From an uncultured Lachnospira sp. (GTDB lineage Bacteria > Bacillota > Clostridia > Lachnospirales > Lachnospiraceae): DNA of 25,562 nucleotides. The position numbers and the translations under genes are program-made. Shown here in pieces: positions 16,159-24,261 of the stretch; positions within the stretch are counted from its first letter, which is position 1, and each line of letters begins with the position of its first letter. The DNA is taken from assembly GCA_934343805.1 (NCBI GenBank), contig CAKRIN010000033.1:1-25562 (forward strand). Reading direction: 5' to 3'. The notes beneath the pieces were generated by a model that made no database searches, was not told where the DNA came from, and saw nothing but the letters and a program-made list of their open reading frames with translations.

Positions 16159-17391
16159 TTAAACATTAAATTGCATTAATGCAGGAATCATAATGACCGC
16201 CATAACCACCATCAACATTATCATCATAGGGAACAACATTTTGGTTGTAGCTTCCTCCCCTCTTGTCCTGGCAAGATTCTTCCTCTTCTCAAAAGCTTCC
16301 TCTGCCTCCTGTTCTAACAACTCTCTCAATTTTTGAGTTCCCTTTTTTATATTAGTCTGAAGTAATGTCGACAATTTCATATATTCTTTTAATGCACATC
16401 TTTTTCCAAATTGCTCATATGCCATGTATTCTGATATTCCTGCCAGCATATTGTTTTCCGTCTCAAGCATCTCATCATAAACACATCTGCTGCTTATAAT
16501 CCCAGCATCTCTCTTTTTTCTATAATCTGCTGTGATTTTATTCCACGCCATTCTCGTTGTCATTCCTGCGCCTAACAACAATGTAAGCTTTGACACAATC
16601 TCCGAATAATCATATATAAGCTCACGATTTCTATTTTTCTCCATTTTTTTCTTTTTCTGATATTCAGAATAAATAATCAACGCAGCAGCTGATATTCCCA
16701 ACACAATAAAAATGTATGGTGATGTTTTTTCCATATGCTTTTTGTATGTCATATTTCTATTATCTATATTATCTGGAAGAATAATTTTATCAGACTGCCG
16801 GTTCTCTTCTTCTGCCTGTTTTATCGTTCTCTCTGCCTTTGCAACAAACCACTCGTCATCAGTATATGCTGGTGATAATACCACCGCTGTTATCTCACAT
16901 TCATCTTCATATTCTTCATATGACATAACCAGACGCAAAGTAACTTCTCTTTTTTCGTCCTTGTCAAAATCATAATTATTAACCACTCCATTATAATTGA
17001 TTACAGAGTAATCATTAGAAAACCACTCCAGGCTAATTATTCCGTTCTGCGCTTTATCAGGAAGATATAAATTTTCTCTGACGCATTCAAGACTTTCATT
17101 ATTCCCGGGAATTATATTCAATACTTCCTCATATGCATTTTCAAAATACATATCTGCTGAATCTTTACTAAGTTCTCTTTCATCTACATACAGATCAACA
17201 CTCGTAACAAGATTACCTTTTTCATCTAATACATCTATCTGCTCCTGTTTGGCCCCCTCTCCCGGTTCTGGTCTGTTTATTTCTTTTCCATCCGAATCAT
17301 ATCCAATCCTTTGAGTAACTCCAGTTATACAAGCCATTACCATAGACAATATAGCAACCAGTATAATTTTCTTTTTTAATTCAAACTTCAA
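16159..17391 (-). CDS. tadC: TadC-like platform protein with large N-terminal outer domain
   Basis: A 410-residue protein. A first transmembrane helix (about 8-25) leads to about 190 extracytoplasmic residues, whose central part ('GIISLEWFSNDYSVINYNG' and following strands) resembles an atrophied bacterial Ig-like domain. A second helix (about 226-243), a cytoplasmic type II secretion F-like region containing 'EIVSKLTLLLGAGMTTRMAW' (about 264-283), and a final hydrophobic segment (about 386-406) follow. TadC pairs with TadB as the inner-membrane platform turned by TadA. Canonical TadC has no such outer domain. The start is TTG with AGAGG ten bases upstream; it overlaps the end of tadB by 11 bases. 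Confidence 0.85.
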   Translation of the reverse strand: MKFELKKKIILVAILSMVMACITGVTQRIGYDSDGKEINRPEPGEGAKQEQIDVLDEKGNLVTSVDLYVDERELSKDSADMYFENAYEEVLNIIPGNNESLECVRENLYLPDKAQNGIISLEWFSNDYSVINYNGVVNNYDFDKDEKREVTLRLVMSYEEYEDECEITAVVLSPAYTDDEWFVAKAERTIKQAEEENRQSDKIILPDNIDNRNMTYKKHMEKTSPYIFIVLGISAAALIIYSEYQKKKKMEKNRNRELIYDYSEIVSKLTLLLGAGMTTRMAWNKITADYRKKRDAGIISSRCVYDEMLETENNMLAGISEYMAYEQFGKRCALKEYMKLSTLLQTNIKKGTQKLRELLEQEAEEAFEKRKNLARTRGEEATTKMLFPMMIMLMVVMAVIMIPALMQFNV

Positions 17392-18157
17392 TATTTACAA
17401 TCCTCTTTGCCCATTGATCTGCCAATACATATGCGCACAGACACATCGTCATAATAAATGCTCCCATAATGTTTCCATACAATGCTGATATAAATCCCCT
17501 TGCTGTCAGTTTCAGATATAGAATAATGCCAAAAGGTATGATACTCATTACCTTCTGTTCCATTCTCTTTCCACTAAGAATCGTTTCAACCTCCGAATTA
17601 ACGTCCGCCTTTTCTTTGATAACCATTGCTGTATTCCTGATAACCGATAAAATATCTCCTCCACTTCTTTTTGCGTAGCGGAACACTTCTGCAAAATACT
17701 TTATATCTTCTACATTACTTTTATCTGCATATTCATCCAATATATCCTCAAGATTCTCATTCTGCGCAAGCCTGTTAACAATTAGCTCAAATTCCTGTAC
17801 AATTTCAGAATCTTTTCCATACAATGACTTTAACTGGATAGTAGCTTCCGCAAAAGAATTCTCAATAGAATATCCAACACTTAGTGAGAATGCAACAGAC
17901 ATTATTCCATCTTTAAATTCACATGCAGCCTTTAAACGCCGTTTTTTCTCCTCTATTTTTCTTGACTCTTTAAAGTGAAGATATATATATGGGCTCAAAA
18001 CTAAAGCTGCTAAAATATTCTCATAAAAAATGTAAGCTGTTGCTATAATTATAAGAATGCCTTCCACAATATACCTGTAATCTTTACCAGATAATTCCAG
18101 CTTCCCGCATCTTTTGTGTCTTTTTAAACTCTGTATCCTGTCTGATAAGCTTTCCAT
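17381..18157 (-). CDS. tadB: TadB-like platform protein (type II secretion system F family)
   Basis: About 258 residues from the ATG at 18155-18157. Two hydrophobic stretches near the N-terminus come before the F domain, which shows 'FKDGIMSVAFSLSVGYSIENSFAEA' and 'RYAKRSGGDILSVIRNTA', both typical TadB blocks; further hydrophobic segments close the protein. The frame stays open to a TTG at 18250, but that start would overlap tadA by 167 bases and its apparent ribosome site is the conserved 'RKVVQIAEV' codons of tadA. The ATG chosen still overlaps tadA by 74 bases; a GTG at 18065-18067 would remove the overlap but shorten the N-terminus. Start is uncertain, identity is not. Confidence 0.85.
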   Translation of the reverse strand: MESLSDRIQSLKRHKRCGKLELSGKDYRYIVEGILIIIATAYIFYENILAALVLSPYIYLHFKESRKIEEKKRRLKAACEFKDGIMSVAFSLSVGYSIENSFAEATIQLKSLYGKDSEIVQEFELIVNRLAQNENLEDILDEYADKSNVEDIKYFAEVFRYAKRSGGDILSVIRNTAMVIKEKADVNSEVETILSGKRMEQKVMSIIPFGIILYLKLTARGFISALYGNIMGAFIMTMCLCAYVLADQWAKRIVNIEV

Positions 18158-19301
18158 AAACCTGTTGTGTTGTTGAACACTCCTCTTCAACAAATCTGTA
18201 TAATGGTGTGATATGTATTTTACCTTCTCTGTAATCTCCAACTTCTGCAATCTGAACCACCTTTCTGCTTTTATCCCTCATTCTGCTCAAATGTACAATT
18301 ATATCAATAGCCGATGCTATCTGATTACGTATTGCATCCAGTGGAATCTGCATTCCCATAAGCACCATTGTCTCTAATCTTGTCAGCATATCCTGTGGAC
18401 TATTCCCATGTCCAGTCGACAGGCTCCCATCATGCCCTGTGTTCATTGCCTGCAACATATCTATTGCTTCCGGGCCTCTGACTTCTCCCACTACAATTCT
18501 GTCTGGTCTCATTCTAAGACTTGTTCTTATAAGATCTCTTATAGTCACTGCATTATTGCCCTCTGAATTAGCATTTCTGGCCTCAAGCCTTACAAGATTA
18601 TTAATATTGTGCAGCTGTAATTCAGCCGAATCCTCAATTGTAATAACTCTTTCATCTGCTGGAATATAATTGGACAAGGCATTTAAAAATGTTGTTTTAC
18701 CACTGCCAGTACCACCTGATATAAAAATGTTATATCTGCTTTCAACAAGCCTTTTTAAAAATTCAGCAGCCTCCTGAGTTATTGAGCCATTCTCTATCAT
18801 CCAGTCAATTGTAAGTGGCGTGTCATAAAACTTTCTTATTGTTATAACCGGACCATTAAGTGCTATTGGAGGCAATACTATATTAACTCTTGATCCATCT
18901 TCCAGACGTGTATCTACTATAGGGTTAGCCTCATTAACCATTCTATTCGATATTGCAGCTATTCTCTGTGCTATGTCAGCAAGTTTTTCCAGACTTTCAA
19001 ATTCTTTCTCCCACTTCTCTATTCTCCCTTCTCTCTCAATAAAAATATCATTGCTCCCATTGATCATTATTTCTGTAACACTGTCGTCCTCCAACAGCTC
19101 CTGCAGAATATCAAGTTTCTTTATTGAATTAAACAACTGTTGTCTGTACAATTCTCTCTGTCTTATAGGAATTGCTTTCTGTCTGCTGTATTCATATATA
19201 CTCTGTTCAATTACATCATATAATTCCTGATCTGTTATAACCTGACTTATATCCAGCTTTTCATATACACTTTTTCTTAATGCAATAAAATTATTATCCA
19301 T
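18084..19301 (-). CDS. tadA: Tad pilus assembly ATPase TadA (CpaF family)
   Basis: A secretion ATPase of about 405 residues that powers Flp pilus extension from the cytoplasmic face of the membrane. Walker A 'GGTGSGKTT' is at about 196-204, the Asp-box region 'VITIEDSAELQL' at about 219-230, Walker B 'RIVVGEVRG' at about 268-276 and the His box 'NTGHDGSLSTGHGNSP' at about 287-302. The N-terminal domain contains 'VTEIMINGSNDIFIERE'. An upstream in-frame ATG (19349) lacks a ribosome site and overlaps tadZ; the ATG at 19299-19301 follows AGGAG closely, so I chose it. It lies 19 bases after tadZ. All catalytic motifs are intact. Confidence 0.93.
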   Translation of the reverse strand: MDNNFIALRKSVYEKLDISQVITDQELYDVIEQSIYEYSRQKAIPIRQRELYRQQLFNSIKKLDILQELLEDDSVTEIMINGSNDIFIEREGRIEKWEKEFESLEKLADIAQRIAAISNRMVNEANPIVDTRLEDGSRVNIVLPPIALNGPVITIRKFYDTPLTIDWMIENGSITQEAAEFLKRLVESRYNIFISGGTGSGKTTFLNALSNYIPADERVITIEDSAELQLHNINNLVRLEARNANSEGNNAVTIRDLIRTSLRMRPDRIVVGEVRGPEAIDMLQAMNTGHDGSLSTGHGNSPQDMLTRLETMVLMGMQIPLDAIRNQIASAIDIIVHLSRMRDKSRKVVQIAEVGDYREGKIHITPLYRFVEEECSTTQQVYGKLIRQDTEFKKTQKMREAGIIW

Positions 19302-19320
19302 CCCACTCCTGACTCTTCTT

Positions 19321-20313
19321 TTATTCAAAATATTGTAATAATCCTTCATAAAACTGTGTATATGTCAGCTGTTCCCATAGGTTACTGCTAATGCTTTCTG
19401 GTTGCACATCAATTTCTATCCGCTTCAGGGAACCTACAATATCGGACATCCCCTGTTCCAATAAATGCTTTTCAAAATTCTTCGTACGACATATATTAAA
19501 ATAGCTTTTATCCTGTGAAACATACACACTGTCACACCCCGCAAGTATTTCCCACAAATTATGGATAGCATCTCCAATATCTGCTATTACATATGAATAT
19601 CCCAGTTCCCGTCCAAGAGAATGTAAAAATACGATCAGTTCTTCAGTTTTAATCCCTTCCACATCTTCCGCACACGCAGCTTCTGGAATATAATCAAGCC
19701 TGTCAAAATGACATATTGCCTTGGTAATGTTCTTATGAAACTGTGAATGATTCTGTCTGAATATATACAATGCATCTGACAAATCTTCACTCTCTTCACC
19801 CCTTAAAATATTCTTAAGACACGGATAGCTTTCAAAGCTAATAAATAATACACTGTGCCTTTCACTCAACAGCTTTGCTATTCCAAGTGACAACACTATC
19901 CTGCTGGTGCTGTTAAACCCACAGACGCCTATAATTCTTGCTTCAATTCCATTCTCTGCCCGGCCCTGTTTTTCACACTTCATAACAGTCTGAAGCAGCT
20001 GATAAGATGGCTGATACTTACAGATTCCAACAACCTCATCTTCATTTCTTGAATTAATCTGTCTTGCATCATCCTCATCTTCACATAAAATAACTGTTTT
20101 TCCACCTGATTTCGTAACTCCGTACTCGTATGCATCTTCACATATCATAAGTACATCAGCGGATTTCTCTTCAAGATACCTGACAAGTTCATTCTCCCTT
20201 GTAAAAACCTGTGCATTATATGGAATGTCATTATCATCATTAATTACTGTCATCAGGCGCTTTGCATAATTCTCATCCGAATCATATATAACACAAGTAT
20301 TATTCCTCCCCAT
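19321..20313 (-). CDS. tadZ: Tad pilus localisation protein TadZ (CpaE-like), with degenerate P-loop
   Basis: About 330 residues: an N-terminal receiver-like domain (about 5-110) and a MinD/ParA-type ATPase-like domain. TadZ proteins help place the Tad machine in the cell; a TadZ from Eubacterium rectale has been studied structurally and described as an atypical ATPase. Here the Walker A site reads 'GVCGFNSTSRIVLSLGIAKLL' (about 129-149): the Gly and Lys of GKGGVGKT are missing, so ATP hydrolysis is doubtful. The phospho-acceptor region of the receiver is also poorly conserved. The ATG at 20311-20313 follows AGGGGGTG; an upstream in-frame start at 20337 has no ribosome site. It lies 24 bases after tadV. 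Confidence 0.82.
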   Translation of the reverse strand: MGRNNTCVIYDSDENYAKRLMTVINDDNDIPYNAQVFTRENELVRYLEEKSADVLMICEDAYEYGVTKSGGKTVILCEDEDDARQINSRNEDEVVGICKYQPSYQLLQTVMKCEKQGRAENGIEARIIGVCGFNSTSRIVLSLGIAKLLSERHSVLFISFESYPCLKNILRGEESEDLSDALYIFRQNHSQFHKNITKAICHFDRLDYIPEAACAEDVEGIKTEELIVFLHSLGRELGYSYVIADIGDAIHNLWEILAGCDSVYVSQDKSYFNICRTKNFEKHLLEQGMSDIVGSLKRIEIDVQPESISSNLWEQLTYTQFYEGLLQYFE

Positions 20314-20337
20314 CAATTCACCCCCTATACATATCAA

Positions 20338-20793
20338 TTACATATTGCCAAGCACAATAACATATCCAGCCATTACAGCAACTGCTACATGAAATCCATG
20401 CAATCCTGTGAAACCTCCTCTCCTGACAGACGCTGCCTTTCCAACACACATTTCAATACCTCCAACAATAATCCCGGATATTCCCGACATAATCATCAAA
20501 TTAATCAACATACCTTTCCCCAGTAATAATCCCAACACACACATTAGTTTTACATCTCCAGCCCCCACCGCCTTAAGCAGATAAAATCCCAGCATAATCA
20601 CGAAGCCTGTTCCTGCTCCTGTTATATAGTCCTCTATTCTGCAATTATTAATTATTCTTATTACCTGCATAACAATACCTGAAACAGCACCCATGATAAT
20701 CAGCTTATTAGATATTCTAAAAGCTCTTACATCCTGTAATACTGCAACGAAGATAATAACAAAAGCCATTATTAATGATAGTTTCTCTATCAA
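20338..20793 (-). CDS. tadV: Prepilin peptidase TadV (A24 family)
   Basis: A 151-residue membrane aspartic protease with about six hydrophobic segments. Both catalytic Asp are in consensus surroundings: D21 in 'LQDVRAFRISNKL' and D80 in 'GAGDVKLM'. It should cleave the class III signals of the Flp pilin and the TadE-like proteins at the cytoplasmic face. The small size is typical of TadV/CpaA without a methylase domain. The start is TTG, strongly supported by AAGGAGGGGAG just upstream; the next Met (residue 9) has no ribosome site. It is the first gene of the Tad operon, divergent from the DUF2508 gene. Confidence 0.9.
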   Translation of the reverse strand: MIEKLSLIMAFVIIFVAVLQDVRAFRISNKLIIMGAVSGIVMQVIRIINNCRIEDYITGAGTGFVIMLGFYLLKAVGAGDVKLMCVLGLLLGKGMLINLMIMSGISGIIVGGIEMCVGKAASVRRGGFTGLHGFHVAVAVMAGYVIVLGNM

Positions 20794-20818
20794 TTACTCC
20801 CCTCCTTAAAAAAATGTG

Positions 20819-20894
20819 AATAGATTTACCATTAAATGTCTATACTTTTACTACAGGGAATCCCTGATAAAAAAATAGCTGAGGTAAATCTATT
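20819..20894. promoter_or_regulatory. Inverted repeat with inner palindrome in the tadV/DUF2508 divergent region
   Basis: AATAGATTTACC (20819-20830) and GGTAAATCTATT (20883-20894) are perfect 12-base inverted arms 52 bases apart. The second arm includes part of the likely ribosome site and the first two bases of the TTG start of the DUF2508 gene. Between them lies the 13-bp palindrome CAGGGAATCCCTG (20854-20866). In RNA the arms would hide the start; in DNA they could be an operator shared with the Tad operon, whose first gene starts at 20793. Confidence 0.5.
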
Positions 20895-21120
20895 GAAAAT
20901 GTTCGGTAAAAAAAAGAATCCTGCCACATATGATGAAAAATATCTGTTACAGGAACTTATGATGACTAAACAAGCTATGTATACTGCTTATTCAAATCTT
21001 GACTACGCTACTGACCCTGATATGATAGACTGCTATATATATCAGCTAAATTCTGAACAGAAGCGTTACAAATACCTACTTCAAAAGGCTAAAGAATCAC
21101 AGTTATCTGTTACACTGTAA
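20893..21120 (+). CDS. DUF2508 (YaaL) family small protein
   Basis: A 75-residue acidic/basic helical protein. The stretch 'KYLLQELMMTKQAMYTAYSNLDYATDPDMIDCYIYQL' region and 'EQKRYKYLLQKAKE' fit the DUF2508/YaaL family, whose function is unknown; in other Firmicutes it lies near recR and bofA, not seen here. The open frame extends to an ATG at 20836 without a ribosome site. TTG at 20893-20895 has GAGG eight bases upstream, and the ATG at 20899 is two codons further, so the start is one of these two. The inverted repeat described above covers this site. An AT-rich terminator follows the gene. Confidence 0.75.
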   Translation: MKMFGKKKNPATYDEKYLLQELMMTKQAMYTAYSNLDYATDPDMIDCYIYQLNSEQKRYKYLLQKAKESQLSVTL

Positions 21121-21135
21121 TAAATGTTGTGCTGT

Positions 21136-21178
21136 AGTATTACTATACATTCTATTCGTATAGTTGTCAATACTTTTT
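21136..21178 (+). terminator. Probable rho-independent terminator after the DUF2508 gene
   Basis: The arms AGTATT/AATACT and ACTATAC/GTATAGT pair around a nine-base loop, with a TGTC bulge on the 3' side, and a run of five T follows (21174-21178). The stem is AT-rich and thus weak. It lies 16 bases after the DUF2508 stop and upstream of the lysozyme promoter. Confidence 0.5.
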
Positions 21179-21213
21179 CTATATTTTTATTTTTAAAATC
21201 ATACAAAATACAT

Positions 21214-21242
21214 TTGACATTTGATGACTGCTAATATACCAT
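21214..21242 (+). promoter_or_regulatory. Promoter of the GH25 gene
   Basis: TTGACA (21214-21219) is followed after 17 bases by TACCAT (21237-21242), four of six matches to the -10 consensus. Start would be near 21250, about 45 bases before the ATG, whose ribosome site is ACGAGGAAATT. The AT-rich flanks support it. Confidence 0.5.
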
Positions 21243-21293
21243 TTAATTAAGAATTAGCTATTCTATACTTTAGACTAGAGGAACGAGGAAATT

Positions 21294-22310
21294 ATGAAAC
21301 AAAAGAAATCTATTAATCCACTTTTGATTACTACTATTATATTTTTTATTACCACTGTGATTGCATCCGCGCTTGTCTTTGTTGTATCTTCCAACAGCAA
21401 GAAGAATTCAAAACCTGCATCCGCACAAGATGTAACAATCAGCGACGAGGAGATTGAACAATATAAGTCAGAAGAACGCGAAGACATTCTTTCTGACATG
21501 AAGCTAAGACTTGTCAACGGAGAAGCTTCTTTGTCAATATTTAAAAGCTACTTTCCTGACAACATTGTATATATAAACAATAAGAACGAGTATGTATTTG
21601 CGGAAATCCTGCCAGAACTTGCCAAGAATTCCTATAAAGATGAGAATTTCAAGGAAGATGATAATGGCATTATTACATATAGCGATAATGGAAAAGTCAT
21701 TTCCCACATGGGAATTGATGCATCCAAGTTCCAGGGAAGTATTGATTTTAAAAAGCTTAAAGACCAGGGAGTTGAATTTGCAATACTAAGATGTGGTTTT
21801 AGAAGTTATGGATCAGGCACATTAAACAAAGATTCATCTTTTGAAACATTTGCCAAAGATGCTGCTAAGAATGATATTAAAATCGGAGCATATTTCTTCT
21901 CTTCCGCAATAACCACAGCGGAAGCATTAGAAGAAGCAGAATATGTTCTTGACATTATCAAGCCATACAACATAACATATCCAGTTGTTCTCGATTTTGA
22001 GGAAATTGCAGGCGATACATACAGACAAGAGAATCTGTCTGAAAAGGAACTGACAGATATAATAATAACATTCTGCGACAGAATAGAAAAAGCAGGATAT
22101 ACACCAATGATCTACTCTAATCTGAAAGGATTCATTGGAAGACTTGACCTTACCCGTTTAGAAAAATATGAGAAGTGGTTTGCCTACTATTCAGGCACGC
22201 CTTACTTCCCATATGAATTCTCAATATGGCAATACACTGAATCAGCTAAATTAGATGGTGTCAGTGGTAATACCATAGATCTTAATATTAGTTTTAAAGA
22301 TTACAATTAA
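21294..22310 (+). CDS. Membrane-anchored GH25 family lysozyme (muramidase)
   Basis: A 338-residue protein: short basic tail, transmembrane helix (about 10-31), a Ser/Lys/Glu-rich spacer and helical region (about 32-135), then a glycoside hydrolase family 25 domain (about 138-338). GH25 enzymes cleave the MurNAc-GlcNAc bond of peptidoglycan. Active-site residues are visible: D142 in 'GIDASKFQG' and D234/E236 in 'PVVLDFEEIAG'; 'FSIWQYT' near the end is the usual closing block. The single helix anchors it outside the membrane, so it probably remodels the cell's own wall. It has its own promoter and a strong ribosome site. Its stop codon shares bases with that of the convergent NudC-type gene. 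Confidence 0.92.
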   Translation: MKQKKSINPLLITTIIFFITTVIASALVFVVSSNSKKNSKPASAQDVTISDEEIEQYKSEEREDILSDMKLRLVNGEASLSIFKSYFPDNIVYINNKNEYVFAEILPELAKNSYKDENFKEDDNGIITYSDNGKVISHMGIDASKFQGSIDFKKLKDQGVEFAILRCGFRSYGSGTLNKDSSFETFAKDAAKNDIKIGAYFFSSAITTAEALEEAEYVLDIIKPYNITYPVVLDFEEIAGDTYRQENLSEKELTDIIITFCDRIEKAGYTPMIYSNLKGFIGRLDLTRLEKYEKWFAYYSGTPYFPYEFSIWQYTESAKLDGVSGNTIDLNISFKDYN

Positions 22311-23260
22311 ATGTGACTTAAATGTTCACTACGGAATTTCTCAATCATTTCTCTTGTAAGACTGATATGATCATCAACAACATCTATATCATCTGCCTTG
22401 ACCCAGGTGCCGACCGATAATTCATCTTCCTGAAGAGTTATTGTGTCGTCACCATCAAGCTCGCAGAAGTAACCAAGAAGCTGTGAACCGCTGAGTCCCC
22501 ATGGCTGGCTCTTGTAGTATGTGATATTCTTAACTTTCACGCCTACCTCTTCCATAACTTCCCTGCTTACAGTTTCTTCTGTTGTTTCTCCAATCTCAGT
22601 GAATCCGGCAATAAGTGCATAATTTCTGTAAGTTCTTCCTGCATATTTGGTAAGAAGAATTCTGTCCTTATCAGTAACCGCAACAATAACGGCCGGACAT
22701 ATCTTAGGAAACACCATATTCTTACAGCAGTCACAGCGTAACATTCTCTGCTTGTCGTCATGCTTAAGTGGTTTCCCACATCTTCCACAGAAATGATTAT
22801 CTCTATACCAGCCATACAGATGAAATGCCGTAATTGCAGCATACGCATACTCTCTTGGCTGTGCCTTACGGAAGGAATCAACTCCAATGAATTCATATCC
22901 GTTAACAAAAGAATATATATCCTTGTGGACTGTAGAATCCGCCATTTCTCCTAAAAATGTACCTCTTTCCAGACTCGCTGTCTTTCTTGCAAGAAAAAAA
23001 TGCTCTTTATCTATTGATAACAGATATATAAATTCAAAGTTATCCACAGCTTTGTTTCCATAAGAGGATTTTATCCCCTGAATAAACTCATCATACTTTG
23101 GATATACTAATATATTTTCTTCAGGATTCTCTGAATTAAAACGTCCTGATGATCTTGCAAGCAGCGAAGAACCCTGAAAATAAAACACAGTATCTTCACC
23201 ACAAGGTTTAAGATTTCTATACTGATTATCCAGATGCTTTGGCAATATATCCTGTATCAT
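22307..23260 (-). CDS. nudC: NADH pyrophosphatase (NudC-type Nudix hydrolase)
   Basis: About 317 residues. NudC splits NAD(H) to NMN(H) and AMP and can remove NAD caps from RNA. A four-Cys zinc ribbon 'CGRCGKPL ... CDCC' is at about 158-179, and the Nudix box 'GFTEIGETTEETVSREVMEE' at about 219-238 fits GX5EX7REUXEEXGU in full. The NADH-specific motif SQPWPFPxS is varied as 'SQPWGLSGS'. The start chosen is the ATG at 23258-23260, one base after the TAA of the preceding GTPase gene, so translation is probably coupled; a GTG start at 23293 would overlap that gene and lacks a ribosome site. Length is slightly above E. coli NudC. Confidence 0.92.
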   Translation of the reverse strand: MIQDILPKHLDNQYRNLKPCGEDTVFYFQGSSLLARSSGRFNSENPEENILVYPKYDEFIQGIKSSYGNKAVDNFEFIYLLSIDKEHFFLARKTASLERGTFLGEMADSTVHKDIYSFVNGYEFIGVDSFRKAQPREYAYAAITAFHLYGWYRDNHFCGRCGKPLKHDDKQRMLRCDCCKNMVFPKICPAVIVAVTDKDRILLTKYAGRTYRNYALIAGFTEIGETTEETVSREVMEEVGVKVKNITYYKSQPWGLSGSQLLGYFCELDGDDTITLQEDELSVGTWVKADDIDVVDDHISLTREMIEKFRSEHLSHI

Positions 23261-23261
23261 A

Positions 23262-24209
23262 TTAGAAGAACACCATCTCTTCCTTAGGTGCACCTGTTTT
23301 TTCTACGCTCTCAACATAAAGAACAGGGCCTTTCTTCTTATATGCCATCTGGAACTCATATTTAATAGTAGCTGTAACCCATATCCACTCTCTGTTTTCA
23401 AGAGAAGCTATGTTGTTATAGAAGCTGATATAACCAATAAACTGTGTATCTTCTGCACAGCATGTCATGACCTTTCTTCCCGGAACGAAATTCTTATCCT
23501 TAAAGTACTTGTTCTTAAGAACCTGTCCCTTGAATCTTACCTTCTTGCCTGCATATACTTCCGGTCTTTCAGAAACATCCATGTACCATATACCATAATC
23601 TTCATCATCTACCTGAATAACATCAGCGTTAATATCATATGGAAGCTGCTCAGATATAGCAACCTGGTCGCCCTTCTCATCCTCGAATATAATCTGAAGT
23701 GCCGGGTTTAATGCTCTCATGCTTCTTCTGTAGCTGCCAAGATCCATACCTGACTTGCATCTGTTAAAGATAACCATATCAGCATACTTAACAGACTCTG
23801 CAATAATAGACTTCATGTTAGCCCACTGTAAGCCAAATGAATTGGCGTCAACTAAAGTTATAGACTGGTATACCTGCCATCCTCTTGGTTTTTCACTTCC
23901 AAGAATAAGTGCTGGATCCCACATTCCGTTATATTCTACAATAACAATCCATGGATCATACTTCTTATCCAGCTCATTAAGAGTCTGTATGTTAAAATCT
24001 TCCTTCTCAACAACAACCATATCAACTCCGTTGTCCTTAAGAAGCTTCTCGCTGTACTCCTCTTCACCTTCTTCACATACAATAAGAAGCTTATTCTTAG
24101 CATCTGCGAACTGTCCCATTGCTATAGTGTCGGAGATAAATCTTGTTTTACCACTGTCAAGCTGACCATTAATCAAGAAAATCGGAATCTGATATTCCTC
24201 ATTTGCCAT
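23262..24209 (-). CDS. CobW-like GTPase fused to a DUF1980/TIGR03943-like domain
   Basis: A 315-residue protein. The N-terminal part is a P-loop GTPase: 'NGQLDSGKTRF' (Walker A, about 14-24), 'WIVIVEYNGMWD' (Walker B region, about 87-98) and 'VIFNRCKSGMDL' (likely base-recognition loop). It resembles COG0523 but has no CxCC metal motif. The C-terminal part (about 220-315) with 'VRFKGQVLKNKYF' and 'VMTCCAEDTQFIGY' matches the DUF1980/TIGR03943 domain, whose CCxxD signature is clear; that domain normally belongs to a small membrane-associated partner of a permease. ATG at 24209 follows GAGGATAAAT. It lies between the His-rich COG0523 gene and nudC. Metal transfer is the likely field; the exact role is unknown. 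Confidence 0.82.
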   Translation of the reverse strand: MANEEYQIPIFLINGQLDSGKTRFISDTIAMGQFADAKNKLLIVCEEGEEEYSEKLLKDNGVDMVVVEKEDFNIQTLNELDKKYDPWIVIVEYNGMWDPALILGSEKPRGWQVYQSITLVDANSFGLQWANMKSIIAESVKYADMVIFNRCKSGMDLGSYRRSMRALNPALQIIFEDEKGDQVAISEQLPYDINADVIQVDDEDYGIWYMDVSERPEVYAGKKVRFKGQVLKNKYFKDKNFVPGRKVMTCCAEDTQFIGYISFYNNIASLENREWIWVTATIKYEFQMAYKKKGPVLYVESVEKTGAPKEEMVFF

Positions 24210-24261
24210 ATTTATCCTCATTTCCGCGCATTCGCGCTATCATTTCATTATAAATGCGTTG

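Noticed and set aside
17381..18250. TTG at 18250 as start of tadB
   Set aside because: It would overlap tadA by 167 bases, and its seeming ribosome site is made of conserved tadA codons; the ATG at 18157 is more likely.
24225..24236. CGCG-CATT-CGCG hairpin before the GTPase-DUF1980 gene
   Set aside because: Four base pairs only; noted for its GC content in AT-rich DNA but too short to support a function.
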